Of a stretch of DNA of 64,000 nucleotides, positions 34,518-43,273 are shown piece by piece (the stretch's first letter is position 1; every line of letters begins with the position of its first letter). The notes beneath the pieces are model-generated. The model did no database searches and had not been told where the DNA came from. It saw nothing but the letters and a program-made list of their open reading frames with translations. Where the stretch lies: NCBI GenBank assembly GCA_012839565.1, contig DUMZ01000016.1, positions 1-64,000 on the forward strand, given 5' to 3'. This stretch comes from Anaerolineaceae bacterium. Lineage in GTDB: Bacteria; Chloroflexota; Anaerolineae; Anaerolineales; Anaerolineaceae. The position numbers and the translations under genes were made by a program.

Positions 34518-35867
34518 TTATTGATAGTCTTGGTGCCAAATGGCACGTGCCGCGGCGGCGAGAAACAAGCTGCCGGTAGCGACGATGCCTTTGGAGTCGC
34601 CCGCCAGTTCAAGCGCTTTGGCGAGTCCTGCTTCAGCGGGCACTTCAGCATAAACGGGTATTCCGTAAGGCTCAATAAGCTTTTGTAATTCAAAGGCATC
34701 GGCAGCGCGGGGGTGGATAGATTGTGTGCAGACCACGGCTTCTACGCGGGACAGGATGATATCCAGCATGGTTGTCAAACTTTTATCTGCCGACGCGCCA
34801 AATAAAAGGATAAAGGGCAAACCGGGGAAGTAGTCATCCAGTGCCTGACGCAGTTTTTGCATCGAGTCGCCATTGTGGGCGGCGTCAGCGATGAAAGGCG
34901 GTTCCTTGCGGAGAACTTCAAAGCGCGTTTGCCAGTGCACGTCTTGAAAGCCATGTTTTAAATCATCCTGGGTGATGTTAAAGCCGGATTGATGGAGTAT
35001 TTCGAGCGTGGCAAGGGATGTCGTGGCGTTGTCGGCCTGGTGCCTGCCAAGGAGGGGGATATCCAGCTCGATGGGCGTCAGCTGTTCGGGGTCTTGGCGA
35101 TTTGTATCCGTTTGTTGAATGGCGATAAGTTGATGGTTGATGTCGTGGTTCAGGATTTGCCAGGTGTAGGCTTTATCTGCCAGCGTGGCAGGCGCGTTTT
35201 GGCTTGCGGCGACTCGCAGGATTTCTTTTTCTGCTTCTTCAACTTGCGGCGCGATGACCACAGGGCGACCGGGTTTGATGATGCCCGCTTTTTCCTGTGC
35301 GATTTCGGTAAGCGTGTTTCCGAGAACGTTCATGTGGTCGAACGAGATGGGGGTAATGACCGAAACCAGAGGGTCAACAATGTTTGTCGCGTCCAGACGC
35401 CCACCCAAACCGACTTCCAGGACGGCGATATCGATCTGCTGATTGGCAAAATACTGAAAAGCAATCGCGGTTGTGAGTTCAAAGGTGGTTACATCTGCGA
35501 CGATTTCAGTGCGCGGGCGCATTTGGTCGGCAAGGTCAACAAGTTCGCTGACTGAAATTTGCTCGCCATTGATTTGAATTCGCTCGCGGAAATCTTCAAG
35601 ATGTGGAGAGGTGTAAAGTCCGGTTTTATAGCCGCAAGCGCGCAGGGCGGAGGCGATAAAGGAGGCGGTAGACCCCTTGCCTTTAGTGCCGGCGACATGA
35701 ACGCAAGGGTAATGTCGGTTGGGCCAGTCCAGGAGTGCCATCAAACGGTTCATGCGGTCGAGTTTAAAAAAGCGGTGCGACTCGTCCACATGGCGACTCA
35801 TGCTAAAGTCAATCCAGCTGTAAATCCAGTCCAGGGTTTCTTGGTAACGTGTTTCTAAATCTTTCAT
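34518..35867 (-). CDS. folC: folylpolyglutamate synthase / dihydrofolate synthase
   Basis: FolC adds glutamates to folates (and glutamate to dihydropteroate in bifunctional forms). The 449-residue Mur-ligase-like protein has the P-loop VAGTKGKGSTASF, YTSPHLEDFRERIQ, EVGLGGRLDATNIV, ITPISFDHMNVLG and AQEKAGIIKPG. Whether it has one or both activities cannot be told from sequence alone. It lies between the kinase/TPR gene set and lon, all on the minus strand. Confidence 0.95.
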   Translation of the reverse strand: MKDLETRYQETLDWIYSWIDFSMSRHVDESHRFFKLDRMNRLMALLDWPNRHYPCVHVAGTKGKGSTASFIASALRACGYKTGLYTSPHLEDFRERIQINGEQISVSELVDLADQMRPRTEIVADVTTFELTTAIAFQYFANQQIDIAVLEVGLGGRLDATNIVDPLVSVITPISFDHMNVLGNTLTEIAQEKAGIIKPGRPVVIAPQVEEAEKEILRVAASQNAPATLADKAYTWQILNHDINHQLIAIQQTDTNRQDPEQLTPIELDIPLLGRHQADNATTSLATLEILHQSGFNITQDDLKHGFQDVHWQTRFEVLRKEPPFIADAAHNGDSMQKLRQALDDYFPGLPFILLFGASADKSLTTMLDIILSRVEAVVCTQSIHPRAADAFELQKLIEPYGIPVYAEVPAEAGLAKALELAGDSKGIVATGSLFLAAAARAIWHQDYQ

Positions 35868-35942
35868 GGTCTAATCTTAACTCTTAATATGGCTTGATGG
35901 GCTTTTTAAGGCAAGTGCAACCTTACCCGGTTTGGAAGCGGT

Positions 35943-37832
35943 TTATTCTGTGCTTGGTTCCAAATCCTGCAAGAGAACATAGCCGATAAAGGCATAGTCA
36001 CCATTTCTGAAGTCCACCAGGACACATTCCCTGTTGAAGCTGTCGAACCGGCGTTCGGTCATGGGCAGAAGCGTCAGACGGGTGCCAACCGGAACGCGCG
36101 CTACCGATCGGAAACTTTCATAGCAGTCACTGCGCACGTATAGTTCGCGTATGGTTTTCGCGTACATGATAGGCGTCGGGGTCAGCGTCAGGGTCGGCGT
36201 GGGTGAGAGATATGGCGTTGGCGTTAACGTTGGTTCAGGGGTTAGTGTGGGGGTTGAGGTTAGCGTAATGGTGGGCGTGCTCGTCACCGTGGGTGTTTTG
36301 GCAAGGTTGCGCGCGTGAATGCCCGCGCTGATGCGGCGGATGCCAACGCTAAGTGCCACGATGAGTATGGTGCTGATAAGCAAAATGCCCAGGATGCCAA
36401 CCGCATAACTCGGATAATAATTGCGTTTGAGTTCCAGCACGTCGGGGTCTTGCGGGAAACGTTTACGGGCGCCACGGCTTATTTTCCAGGAATCCAGGGC
36501 GAAAAACTTATTGCCACTTTCAAAGGCTTCTTTGGCGCGTGCGATGGCGTCCAGGTTCGTGTGGATTTCAGTTTCCAGGCGACTGATTTCGTCTTCGAGA
36601 TTGAGGCTTTCCGCGTCGTAAGCGTCAAGCTGGCGCAAAAGGTCCAGGTTTTCACGCGCGCCAGCCACTTTTTGTTTGGCGATGGTCGCGGTTGGCGCGT
36701 CAGCAGCTTCCTGTTTAAGCCGCTGGGTGTTGTCAAGCAGGTTTTGTATTGTGGCTGGAATCATCAAATCCAGGCGCGTCCGCAAACGTCTGACTTGGTC
36801 AATCTCGCCATACTTCATGCGAATGCGTTCCAGTTTGCCTTTGGCGTCAGCCAGCATAGCAGGGGGAATTTTGCCACTCATGCTGACAATGTCGCTGATA
36901 TCGTTTATCGCGCTGATGTCCGCGCGGGTTTCGTTAGCTTTGTCGATGTATTCGGGGATGGCAACCGCACTGGCGGCGGTTTGAATTTTGCCAAACGCGG
37001 CTTGCAAATCGCCCAAACTTAAAAGATTGAGACCTTCCTTGTAGACGTCATAAGCTTGCATCTGGTTTTCAAGGTCAGCGCGTAAGTCCTCGCCTTCGCG
37101 CCAGCGTTTAATACCTGCTTCTTCAAGATGGTCAAAAGCGTCATCGAGATAATTAAGAGCGATTTGATAGCGGAAAACACGCGCCGCACTTTGCGCTTTA
37201 CCGTAAGCTTTACCGGCTTCGGGGGGCAAAGCGACGCTGGGGATATTACCCGAACGCAGGTACTCTTCAGCTTCAGCGTGGTGCTCCTGGGCGCGCGCCC
37301 AGGAAGGTTCCATCTGGATAACCTTTTCGTACAAAGGAATAGCAACCTGATAATTGCCTTTGTAAAAGGCTTCTTCAGCCTGGTCCATCAGCCGTTCTGC
37401 TTCGGGGTCATGGGCCGACTGGAAGAAACGTTTCAGGGGGTCGCTGTCAAAGCCACCTAAATTGTCGTTTTGTAAAATTTGCGAAAACACGGGTGGCGGA
37501 CTGGCGACAGGTTCAGGTGTTTCGGGTATGACCGCTGTGTGCGACGTTTCCTGATGGGCTACCGGCATAGCTTGGGTGTCGGAGACTGATTTCGCCTGTG
37601 TCGTTTGCGCGGGTGTGCCGGCCTGGCGGCGGTTGATTTCGCGCTTTAGTTCACGCATCAGCCTTTCGGATTCTTCAAGGTCGTCAAGTTCAACTTTCAC
37701 GCTCATTCTGCCGGTGCTTAAGGCGTCAAGAAAAGATGCCAGTTCGCTTTGGGCGTGCATTAAGTCCGCGTCACTTGGTTTTGCGGAAGCGAGTACTTTT
37801 TGGGCTTGTTCAATTAAAGGTTTAATCATCAT
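35943..37832 (-). CDS. TPR protein with one transmembrane helix and SH3-like C-terminus
   Basis: This 629-residue protein has a helical N-terminus (1-70), a linker rich in P/T/A (about 72-115), tetratricopeptide-like helices (about 140-330; AFYKGNYQVAIPLYEKVIQM is a clear TPR), a coiled region to about 465, one transmembrane helix (about 473-497), a tandem TPTxTLTPTP linker (about 510-552) and a compact C-terminal domain (about 553-629; LYVRSDCYESFRSVARVPVGT) resembling bacterial SH3-type domains. So it is probably a membrane protein with a cytoplasmic scaffold and an outside wall-binding-like domain. It follows two kinase-like genes with a 25-bp gap, hinting at a shared signalling role. Confidence 0.8.
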   Translation of the reverse strand: MMIKPLIEQAQKVLASAKPSDADLMHAQSELASFLDALSTGRMSVKVELDDLEESERLMRELKREINRRQAGTPAQTTQAKSVSDTQAMPVAHQETSHTAVIPETPEPVASPPPVFSQILQNDNLGGFDSDPLKRFFQSAHDPEAERLMDQAEEAFYKGNYQVAIPLYEKVIQMEPSWARAQEHHAEAEEYLRSGNIPSVALPPEAGKAYGKAQSAARVFRYQIALNYLDDAFDHLEEAGIKRWREGEDLRADLENQMQAYDVYKEGLNLLSLGDLQAAFGKIQTAASAVAIPEYIDKANETRADISAINDISDIVSMSGKIPPAMLADAKGKLERIRMKYGEIDQVRRLRTRLDLMIPATIQNLLDNTQRLKQEAADAPTATIAKQKVAGARENLDLLRQLDAYDAESLNLEDEISRLETEIHTNLDAIARAKEAFESGNKFFALDSWKISRGARKRFPQDPDVLELKRNYYPSYAVGILGILLISTILIVALSVGIRRISAGIHARNLAKTPTVTSTPTITLTSTPTLTPEPTLTPTPYLSPTPTLTLTPTPIMYAKTIRELYVRSDCYESFRSVARVPVGTRLTLLPMTERRFDSFNRECVLVDFRNGDYAFIGYVLLQDLEPSTE

Positions 37833-37857
37833 TGTCCTAACAAATGGCGTTATCCGC

Positions 37858-38865
37858 TTAACGTTTGGCTGCGAGTATGGTCAGCTGGGCTTTCATTTCT
37901 GTCGCGCTGGTAAATTTACCTTGTAAAGCATCTTCGAGAAAGCGCATTTCATCATTATTTAATCGGTTTTGAACGTCAAAGGAATAAGAGGCCTTAAACT
38001 GGGTTGGCGAGTTGGCAATATCTTCCGGACGATTGCCACCGACCACCGCCGCGCCTGGAGCTTGTTGCCCGGTAAAGAGATGATGCAAGGCGCGCGCGCT
38101 GAACTGCAGAAGGTCATCGCGGATAATCTCCGGCGCGATGTCTTTGCCCAGCCAGCGACCGATATTCCAGTCGAGAATAATCACTTTTTGGCGGGGTTCG
38201 TTCCAGTAGTAATGCAATAACTTGTGGTCAAGAAAAACAGCGCCTTGCGCGTGGGCTTTTTCGAGAATATCGGTTATTTGCAGGGCGATATCCAGCACTT
38301 GTTTCATGCTCAGGTTTTGGATGAAACTGCCTCTGGTGTAACCGGCATCGCAAAGCATGTAGAGATTGTCTTCCCAGCGACGTTCTAAAATCAGGAAAGG
38401 CAACCAGCCATCCTGAAGGCGTTCATCAAACTGCTCAAGGATATCGTCGACTTCATCGTGTTCAAAAACTGCCAGGGTGCCTTTGATGTTTTGTCCGCCA
38501 CCTTGCAGTTCGAGAATTTTGGAACTGGGCGCGAGTTCATCAGGCCAAACTGTGCCCGGCGCGGGTTTGAGAAAACCGCCCTGAAGCATAGGCGTGATGG
38601 CATCAATGCCTTTGAGATTGCCCAGTATCTTAAATTCCTCGCGGAACAGGGGCATGGCATAGGCTTGCTTGTCGTGGCGCATCACTTTGAAAGCGGGGTT
38701 AACGCGCCATGGCAATGTGCCGTTGGCATGTTTTAACAAAAACACACGCGCGCTTGAACCCGCGGCTTCGGGGACAGCGACGTCGCGATGTCCAACACTA
38801 AGCCAGGTGTCAAGGGCTTCACCTAAATAGTATGAAGTATTAGAATCAAGTATTTCTTGTCGCAA
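37858..38865 (-). CDS. divergent protein-kinase-like protein
   Basis: The 335-residue protein keeps a kinase outline: a candidate ATP-binding lysine in AFKVM (Lys60), a helix glutamate in REEFKIL, a catalytic-loop-like FLDHKLLHYYW (Asp213, Lys215) and ILDWN (232-234) where kinases have DFG. The glycine loop is poor (EAAGSSARVFLL). It may be an active atypical kinase or a pseudokinase. It sits 23 bp after a second kinase-like gene and 25 bp before the TPR membrane protein, so the three are likely cotranscribed. Confidence 0.7.
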   Translation of the reverse strand: MRQEILDSNTSYYLGEALDTWLSVGHRDVAVPEAAGSSARVFLLKHANGTLPWRVNPAFKVMRHDKQAYAMPLFREEFKILGNLKGIDAITPMLQGGFLKPAPGTVWPDELAPSSKILELQGGGQNIKGTLAVFEHDEVDDILEQFDERLQDGWLPFLILERRWEDNLYMLCDAGYTRGSFIQNLSMKQVLDIALQITDILEKAHAQGAVFLDHKLLHYYWNEPRQKVIILDWNIGRWLGKDIAPEIIRDDLLQFSARALHHLFTGQQAPGAAVVGGNRPEDIANSPTQFKASYSFDVQNRLNNDEMRFLEDALQGKFTSATEMKAQLTILAAKR

Positions 38866-38888
38866 TTTTTTCCTCTAGATAGCCTATT

Positions 38889-41780
38889 TTACCATCTTTG
38901 CTCTTCAGGCAGATTAAAGTAGTCGGTATCGCGCCTTAGCAGTTCATCCAGCCAGGGTAACAGGGGATGAATACTTTCAATGGATTGAATGTTCTCGCGG
39001 ATTTTTCTCACGTTGCCTTCCTGGATGAGATCAAGATATTGTTGTCGCCAGTGCCTGTAAAGGTTGAAATCTCGATTTGGAGGCAAAATTAAGTCGTTTA
39101 GGCGTACCATGGTAAACATGATTTCCCCGGCACTGTTAAGTGCCAGCCGTGTGCGTGCCATATCAGGGTTGTTGATTACATCTAAGCTTCTGGATAGAGC
39201 AAGCAACTGACGTATGATGAGTAAAAGGCTTTGGTTGATTTCGCTGAAAATGGCTTGATTGACCATTGCCAGCCAGCGATGGGCGGCAATGCTGTTCTTT
39301 TCAAGCGAAGTCCAGAACTGATAAAAAAGACTTTGCGCCTGGGTGGCGTAAGCGGACATATCCGCCAGATTTTCCGGGAAGATGCCCCGATGTTCAACGT
39401 TTTTCCAGGCGAGATTGAGTTTGCTGAGTTGGCGGGTGCAGTTTATTAGCGCGGGATAAGGGCTTTGCTTGGGGTCTTGGTCCGCTGAAAATTTCCATTC
39501 TTTTTGTTTTATTCTCGATAAAGTGGGCAAGATGAGATCCCGCCATTGTTTGCTGGCGATGTCAATTTCTTCCAAAAGACGCCAGCTTAGTGTGGTCTGT
39601 GGCGCGGGGCGGGCGAAGCCAAAGGCGCGTGACTGGGTGCTCGCGCGCCAGTCTTCAATGTATTTCAGGACTTGCATCAGTTCCTGTACGCGTGCCTGGT
39701 CGGGTTTGGGGAAGAGTTCGATGTCAAGAGAATCTGTTTTCGGGATTTGAAGACGCCAGATGTTCTTAACTTGCTCATCAAGTTTCGCGTACAGAAAAGC
39801 GTACTGGGGCAAATGAGCTTTTAGGTTTTGAAGTGCTTTTGAGCTGTCGCTATTGTTGGCAAGCGCTTTGTGGAAATTCGCCAGGGTTTCTTGCTGGGTC
39901 GCAGTAAGGCTGGTAAGTGGCTCAGCTGGGGCCTGAAAGTCCAGTTTAAGTGAACTGTGCTCTGCCCAGGTAAGGGGCATTCCGATTTGCCTGAGTTGGG
40001 CGCGCATCTCTACCAAATCCTGGCATTTTTGTAAGACCGTTGCTGTTGTGTGCATGGCGTTAAGCCAGCCAGGTGTGCCCAGTTTAAGATACGCCAACGG
40101 AAAAGCAGCCAGGAGATCATCACCAAATTGATTCAGGCTCTGCTCGGCTTGCGGGCCAGTTTTGAGTGTTTCAACCCACTCGGTGCTTTTTTGCAGTTCC
40201 TTATCTATATCTTGCAGATAACCCAGGGTTGGGTCAAGCGCAAAGAGTTCCCGCAGTAATTTTTGGGCTTGCTCAAGTTCCGCGTTCGCCCAGGCGCGGT
40301 AAATCTCGCGGGTTTTGGACAGCATCGTGGTTAAACTGGCTTGATAACTGGGTGGGATGTTTAATCCCATGGTGGCCAGTTGTGCCAGAATTTCGCGCGT
40401 GTTCAGCAGTTTTTCACCCAAGGCTTCTTTTTCTGCCAGCTGTGACCAGTTTTGCTGGATGTTTGCCAGTTGGTTTTGCGTCGTTTCCAGTTGGGACAGC
40501 AGTTCCGGCTGGGCAGTGTTGTTGGCACGCAGGCGATGCAGGTTTTGCCCGAGATTTTGCTGGATGGATGGCAGTATCTCAGGGATAATGACTGATTTAT
40601 CTCCGGCGACGTTCGCCAGCTTGCGCATAGACAACAAAACGCTTTTGGCATTATCGGCTTTGAAAAATCCGGCAAAATCCCTGCTGAAAATCCACATCGC
40701 GTCTGACCAGTTTTCTTCAAGCGTGGCCTGGATGAGTTCATGCAGGTTTTCATGTTCATGGGCTTGCAAGCTTTTGAAAAAGTAACCAGCCATTTGCCAG
40801 TGAGTTGGCAGGGGCAGGTTTTCTTCCAAAATCTGCAGGAGTTGGTAGCCACTTTCGGCGATGTTCTTCTCAAGAAAACTCAGCCATAGTTTTTGCGCGA
40901 TTTGTAAAACTTCCTGTGTTTCGACCCGAACGCCTAAACGTTCCAGTGCTTTTTTGAGATCCAGAGCGGTGTGGAGGCTTTGAATATCGTCGGCGGATTC
41001 CAGATATTTATCAAACAACAGCTGGTACTCCATCACGCGCATAGCCAGGTGGTTTTCGAGATATTCCACGCGCATTTGCAGATGAAAAATATCCAACTCG
41101 CTTAAACCCGAAACTGTCATCGGCCATGCCAGGTCTTGAATCAGGCCTGATGAAATTTGGGTGAGCAGTTGCCGGCCTTCGTTTACCAGTTGCTGGAAGT
41201 CCAGCCCCGGGTTGAGCTGTTCACCTGGTGCTTCGGGGTCGAATCTCAGTCCGTTACCCCAGTCAATAAAGGACATTTTGTTTTCGCTTTCGTCCCAAAA
41301 GATGTGGTCCATTTTGACGTCGTTCCACAAAATGCCCCTGGCGTGAACTTGCCTAAGCAGTTGAAAGCTGGCGGCCAGCACCTTGAGGGTGAGTACCTGC
41401 GAGAAAGGCGATTGTCCCTGGCGGAGTTTATCGAGCAGGGTGGTGATAGATGTGCCACTGACTTCTTCACTAACGATAAAAAGCCCGCTGGTGCCCGATG
41501 TTCCGGATGGGCTTTTGTCGATGAGCAGGGGGGTGTGCACGTGAATGCGGTTTCGGCTGCTGTCAACACCTTCAAGGTCAGCCAGTATTTGTCCTTCAGC
41601 TTCAATTTGCGATGCCTGGCGCATCATCGTGCCACCGGATACGTTTTGCACCGGGCGTTTGAGCACAGCGCGTTGCTGGCTGATTTCGGATTCAACACGC
41701 CAGACTTCACCCGCGTCGCCACTGCCTATTTTTTCGAGAAGCAACCAGTTTTGCTTTTCCGCACGGACTAATTTTGCCAT
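38889..41780 (-). CDS. large protein with N-terminal kinase-like domain
   Basis: Of 963 residues the first about 270 form a protein-kinase-like domain: glycine loop GSGDAGEVW (19-27), Lys41 in AVLKRP, Glu62, catalytic loop WNDVKMDHIFW (152-162; W-N-D replaces H-R-D) and IDWGNG in place of DFG. The remaining about 690 residues are predicted helical with many leucine-rich stretches and no clear membrane segment or known domain. A perfect -10 box lies 6 nt before the ATG, so the mRNA is probably leaderless. It is first in a three-gene set with a second kinase-like and a TPR membrane protein. Substrates are unknown. Confidence 0.75.
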   Translation of the reverse strand: MAKLVRAEKQNWLLLEKIGSGDAGEVWRVESEISQQRAVLKRPVQNVSGGTMMRQASQIEAEGQILADLEGVDSSRNRIHVHTPLLIDKSPSGTSGTSGLFIVSEEVSGTSITTLLDKLRQGQSPFSQVLTLKVLAASFQLLRQVHARGILWNDVKMDHIFWDESENKMSFIDWGNGLRFDPEAPGEQLNPGLDFQQLVNEGRQLLTQISSGLIQDLAWPMTVSGLSELDIFHLQMRVEYLENHLAMRVMEYQLLFDKYLESADDIQSLHTALDLKKALERLGVRVETQEVLQIAQKLWLSFLEKNIAESGYQLLQILEENLPLPTHWQMAGYFFKSLQAHEHENLHELIQATLEENWSDAMWIFSRDFAGFFKADNAKSVLLSMRKLANVAGDKSVIIPEILPSIQQNLGQNLHRLRANNTAQPELLSQLETTQNQLANIQQNWSQLAEKEALGEKLLNTREILAQLATMGLNIPPSYQASLTTMLSKTREIYRAWANAELEQAQKLLRELFALDPTLGYLQDIDKELQKSTEWVETLKTGPQAEQSLNQFGDDLLAAFPLAYLKLGTPGWLNAMHTTATVLQKCQDLVEMRAQLRQIGMPLTWAEHSSLKLDFQAPAEPLTSLTATQQETLANFHKALANNSDSSKALQNLKAHLPQYAFLYAKLDEQVKNIWRLQIPKTDSLDIELFPKPDQARVQELMQVLKYIEDWRASTQSRAFGFARPAPQTTLSWRLLEEIDIASKQWRDLILPTLSRIKQKEWKFSADQDPKQSPYPALINCTRQLSKLNLAWKNVEHRGIFPENLADMSAYATQAQSLFYQFWTSLEKNSIAAHRWLAMVNQAIFSEINQSLLLIIRQLLALSRSLDVINNPDMARTRLALNSAGEIMFTMVRLNDLILPPNRDFNLYRHWRQQYLDLIQEGNVRKIRENIQSIESIHPLLPWLDELLRRDTDYFNLPEEQRW

Positions 41781-41786
41781 GGTCTG

Positions 41787-41815
41787 ATTATAAAGCAGCC
41801 CGGCGAACAGGTAAA
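41787..41815 (-). promoter_or_regulatory. promoter of the kinase/TPR gene set (leaderless)
   Basis: On the minus strand TTTACC (41810-41815), a 17-bp spacer and TATAAT (41787-41792) are followed after 6 nt by the ATG at 41780, predicting a leaderless transcript. Confidence 0.6.
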
Positions 41816-41844
41816 ATGCGATTTGCAGTTTTTAAGTGGTGGCG

Positions 41845-41873
41845 TTTACAGGCATAATTTAACAACCTAATAC
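41845..41873 (+). promoter_or_regulatory. serC promoter
   Basis: TTTACA (41845-41850) and TAATAC (41868-41873) are separated by 17 bp. Transcription from about 41880 would give serC a leader of about 175 nt. Confidence 0.5.
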
Positions 41874-41895
41874 AGGCGTAGCTGACCGCTAAAAA

Positions 41896-42011
41896 GGCGT
41901 TTTAATAACGCTAAAACCACCGATTTAGGTCTGATTCACTTGACCGAATCGGTATTGCGGACTATGATTTCAACAGGCCAACTTGCCCAAAAATAAGCAG
42001 GTTTTGTTTTT
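41896..42011 (+). promoter_or_regulatory. structured serC leader with terminator-like hairpin
   Basis: Three hairpins line up in the leader: GCGTT-TTAAT-AACGC (41897-41911); a long one with ACCGATT (41919-41925) pairing with AATCGGT (41947-41953) around an inner GGTC/GACC stem; and AACTTGC/GCAGGTT (41980-42003, one G-U pair) followed by a T-rich run, resembling an intrinsic terminator 50 nt before serC. An upstream GGTGGCGTT could also pair with AACGC and CACC. This looks like attenuation. No T-box or SAM-box consensus was recognised. Confidence 0.5.
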
Positions 42012-42056
42012 GTGTGCCTGAAGATAAACAAGCAACCATAAAGGAGATTAATAAAA

Positions 42057-43145
42057 ATGAAATACGATCGAATTTACAATTTCTCAGCCGGTCCCAGCAT
42101 GTTACCCTTGCCAGTCTTGGAAGAAGTCCACGAAGAGTTATTCAACTATCGTGGTTCCGGCCAAAGTGTGATGGAAATGAGCCATCGCAGCAAAGTTTTC
42201 CAGGGCATTCATGACGAAGCCAAAGCCGATTTGCGCGCGCTGATGGGCATTCCCGAGAATTATAAGATTCTCTTCATCCAGGGTGGCGCAACCCTGCAAT
42301 TCTCGATGATTCCCATGAATCTCAAGAAAAATGGCGTTTTTGATTACGTTGTAAGCGGTAGTTGGTCAAATGGCGCTGCCAAAGAAGCAGCTCGTTTTGG
42401 TAAAGTGAATGTTGTTGCCAACAGCAAGGATCGCAACTACGCCTACGTGCCCGATGTTTCTGATTTACCCATTAGCGAAGATGCTGATTATCTCTACATC
42501 TGCGAAAATGAAACCATCTATGGCACCACCTATCAGGAACTGCCCAACACCAAGGGTAAGATTTTGATTTCTGACCAAAGCTCCATGTTCCTTTCCAAAC
42601 CTGTAAAGGTGTCCGATTATGGCATCATTTATGGTGGTGTGCAAAAGAACGTTGGCCCTGCTGGTATGGCGATTGTCATCATCCGCGAAGACCTGATTCG
42701 CGAAGATATCGACGAGAGCGTACCGGTTTACTTGCGCTACCATGTTCAGGATAAGGGCGATTCCATGTACAACACCCCCAACTGCTGGGCGATTTACTTC
42801 TGTGGCAAAGTCTTCAAGTATCTGCAGAGCATCGGCGGTCTGGAAGCTGTTCACAAAAATAACGTTGAGAAAGCCAAACCCCTGTATGACTTCCTGGATC
42901 AAAGCAAGATGTTCAAGGGTACTGTGGATAAGAAGGACCGCAGCTTGATGAACGTGCCTTTCGTTACTGGTGATGAAGAACTCGACGCCAAAGTTGTCGC
43001 CGCCACCAAGGCTGCTGGCTTTGAAAACCTCAAGGGTCACCGCACTGTTGGTGGTCTGCGCGCGTCAATCTATAACGCCATGCCCAAAGAAGGCGTTGTG
43101 GCACTTGTCGAATTCCTGAAAGACTTTGAAGCCAAACACGGCTAA
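42057..43145 (+). CDS. serC: phosphoserine aminotransferase
   Basis: SerC converts 3-phosphohydroxypyruvate and glutamate to phosphoserine in serine synthesis (also used in pyridoxine synthesis). The 362-residue PLP enzyme shows YNFSAGPSMLP, FNYRGSGQSVMEMSHRS, QGGATLQFSMIPMN, the PLP lysine in YGGVQKNVGPAG (Lys197) and RTVGGLRASIYNA. AAGGAG lies about 10 nt before the ATG. It has a structured leader and its own terminator, so it is probably a single-gene unit. Confidence 0.97.
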   Translation: MKYDRIYNFSAGPSMLPLPVLEEVHEELFNYRGSGQSVMEMSHRSKVFQGIHDEAKADLRALMGIPENYKILFIQGGATLQFSMIPMNLKKNGVFDYVVSGSWSNGAAKEAARFGKVNVVANSKDRNYAYVPDVSDLPISEDADYLYICENETIYGTTYQELPNTKGKILISDQSSMFLSKPVKVSDYGIIYGGVQKNVGPAGMAIVIIREDLIREDIDESVPVYLRYHVQDKGDSMYNTPNCWAIYFCGKVFKYLQSIGGLEAVHKNNVEKAKPLYDFLDQSKMFKGTVDKKDRSLMNVPFVTGDEELDAKVVAATKAAGFENLKGHRTVGGLRASIYNAMPKEGVVALVEFLKDFEAKHG

Positions 43146-43166
43146 AATTATTTCGTTTCTAAGCGT

Positions 43167-43202
43167 AAAGGCTGCCCCAAAAACACGGGCAGCCTTTTTT
43201 TG
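43167..43202 (+). terminator. serC terminator
   Basis: An 11-bp stem (AAAGGCTGCCC at 43167-43177 with GGGCAGCC plus Ts) is followed by a seven-T run. Confidence 0.92.
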
Positions 43203-43273
43203 TCAAAAGGGCGGTTTTAAATAGACATCTGTAATAAAATGGCGCAGGAAAATTAAATAAACGAGGTGTAAAA

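Noticed and set aside
41781..42056. T-box or SAM riboswitch before serC
   Set aside because: No T-box AGGGTGG sequence or SAM-box core was seen; only hairpins can be supported.
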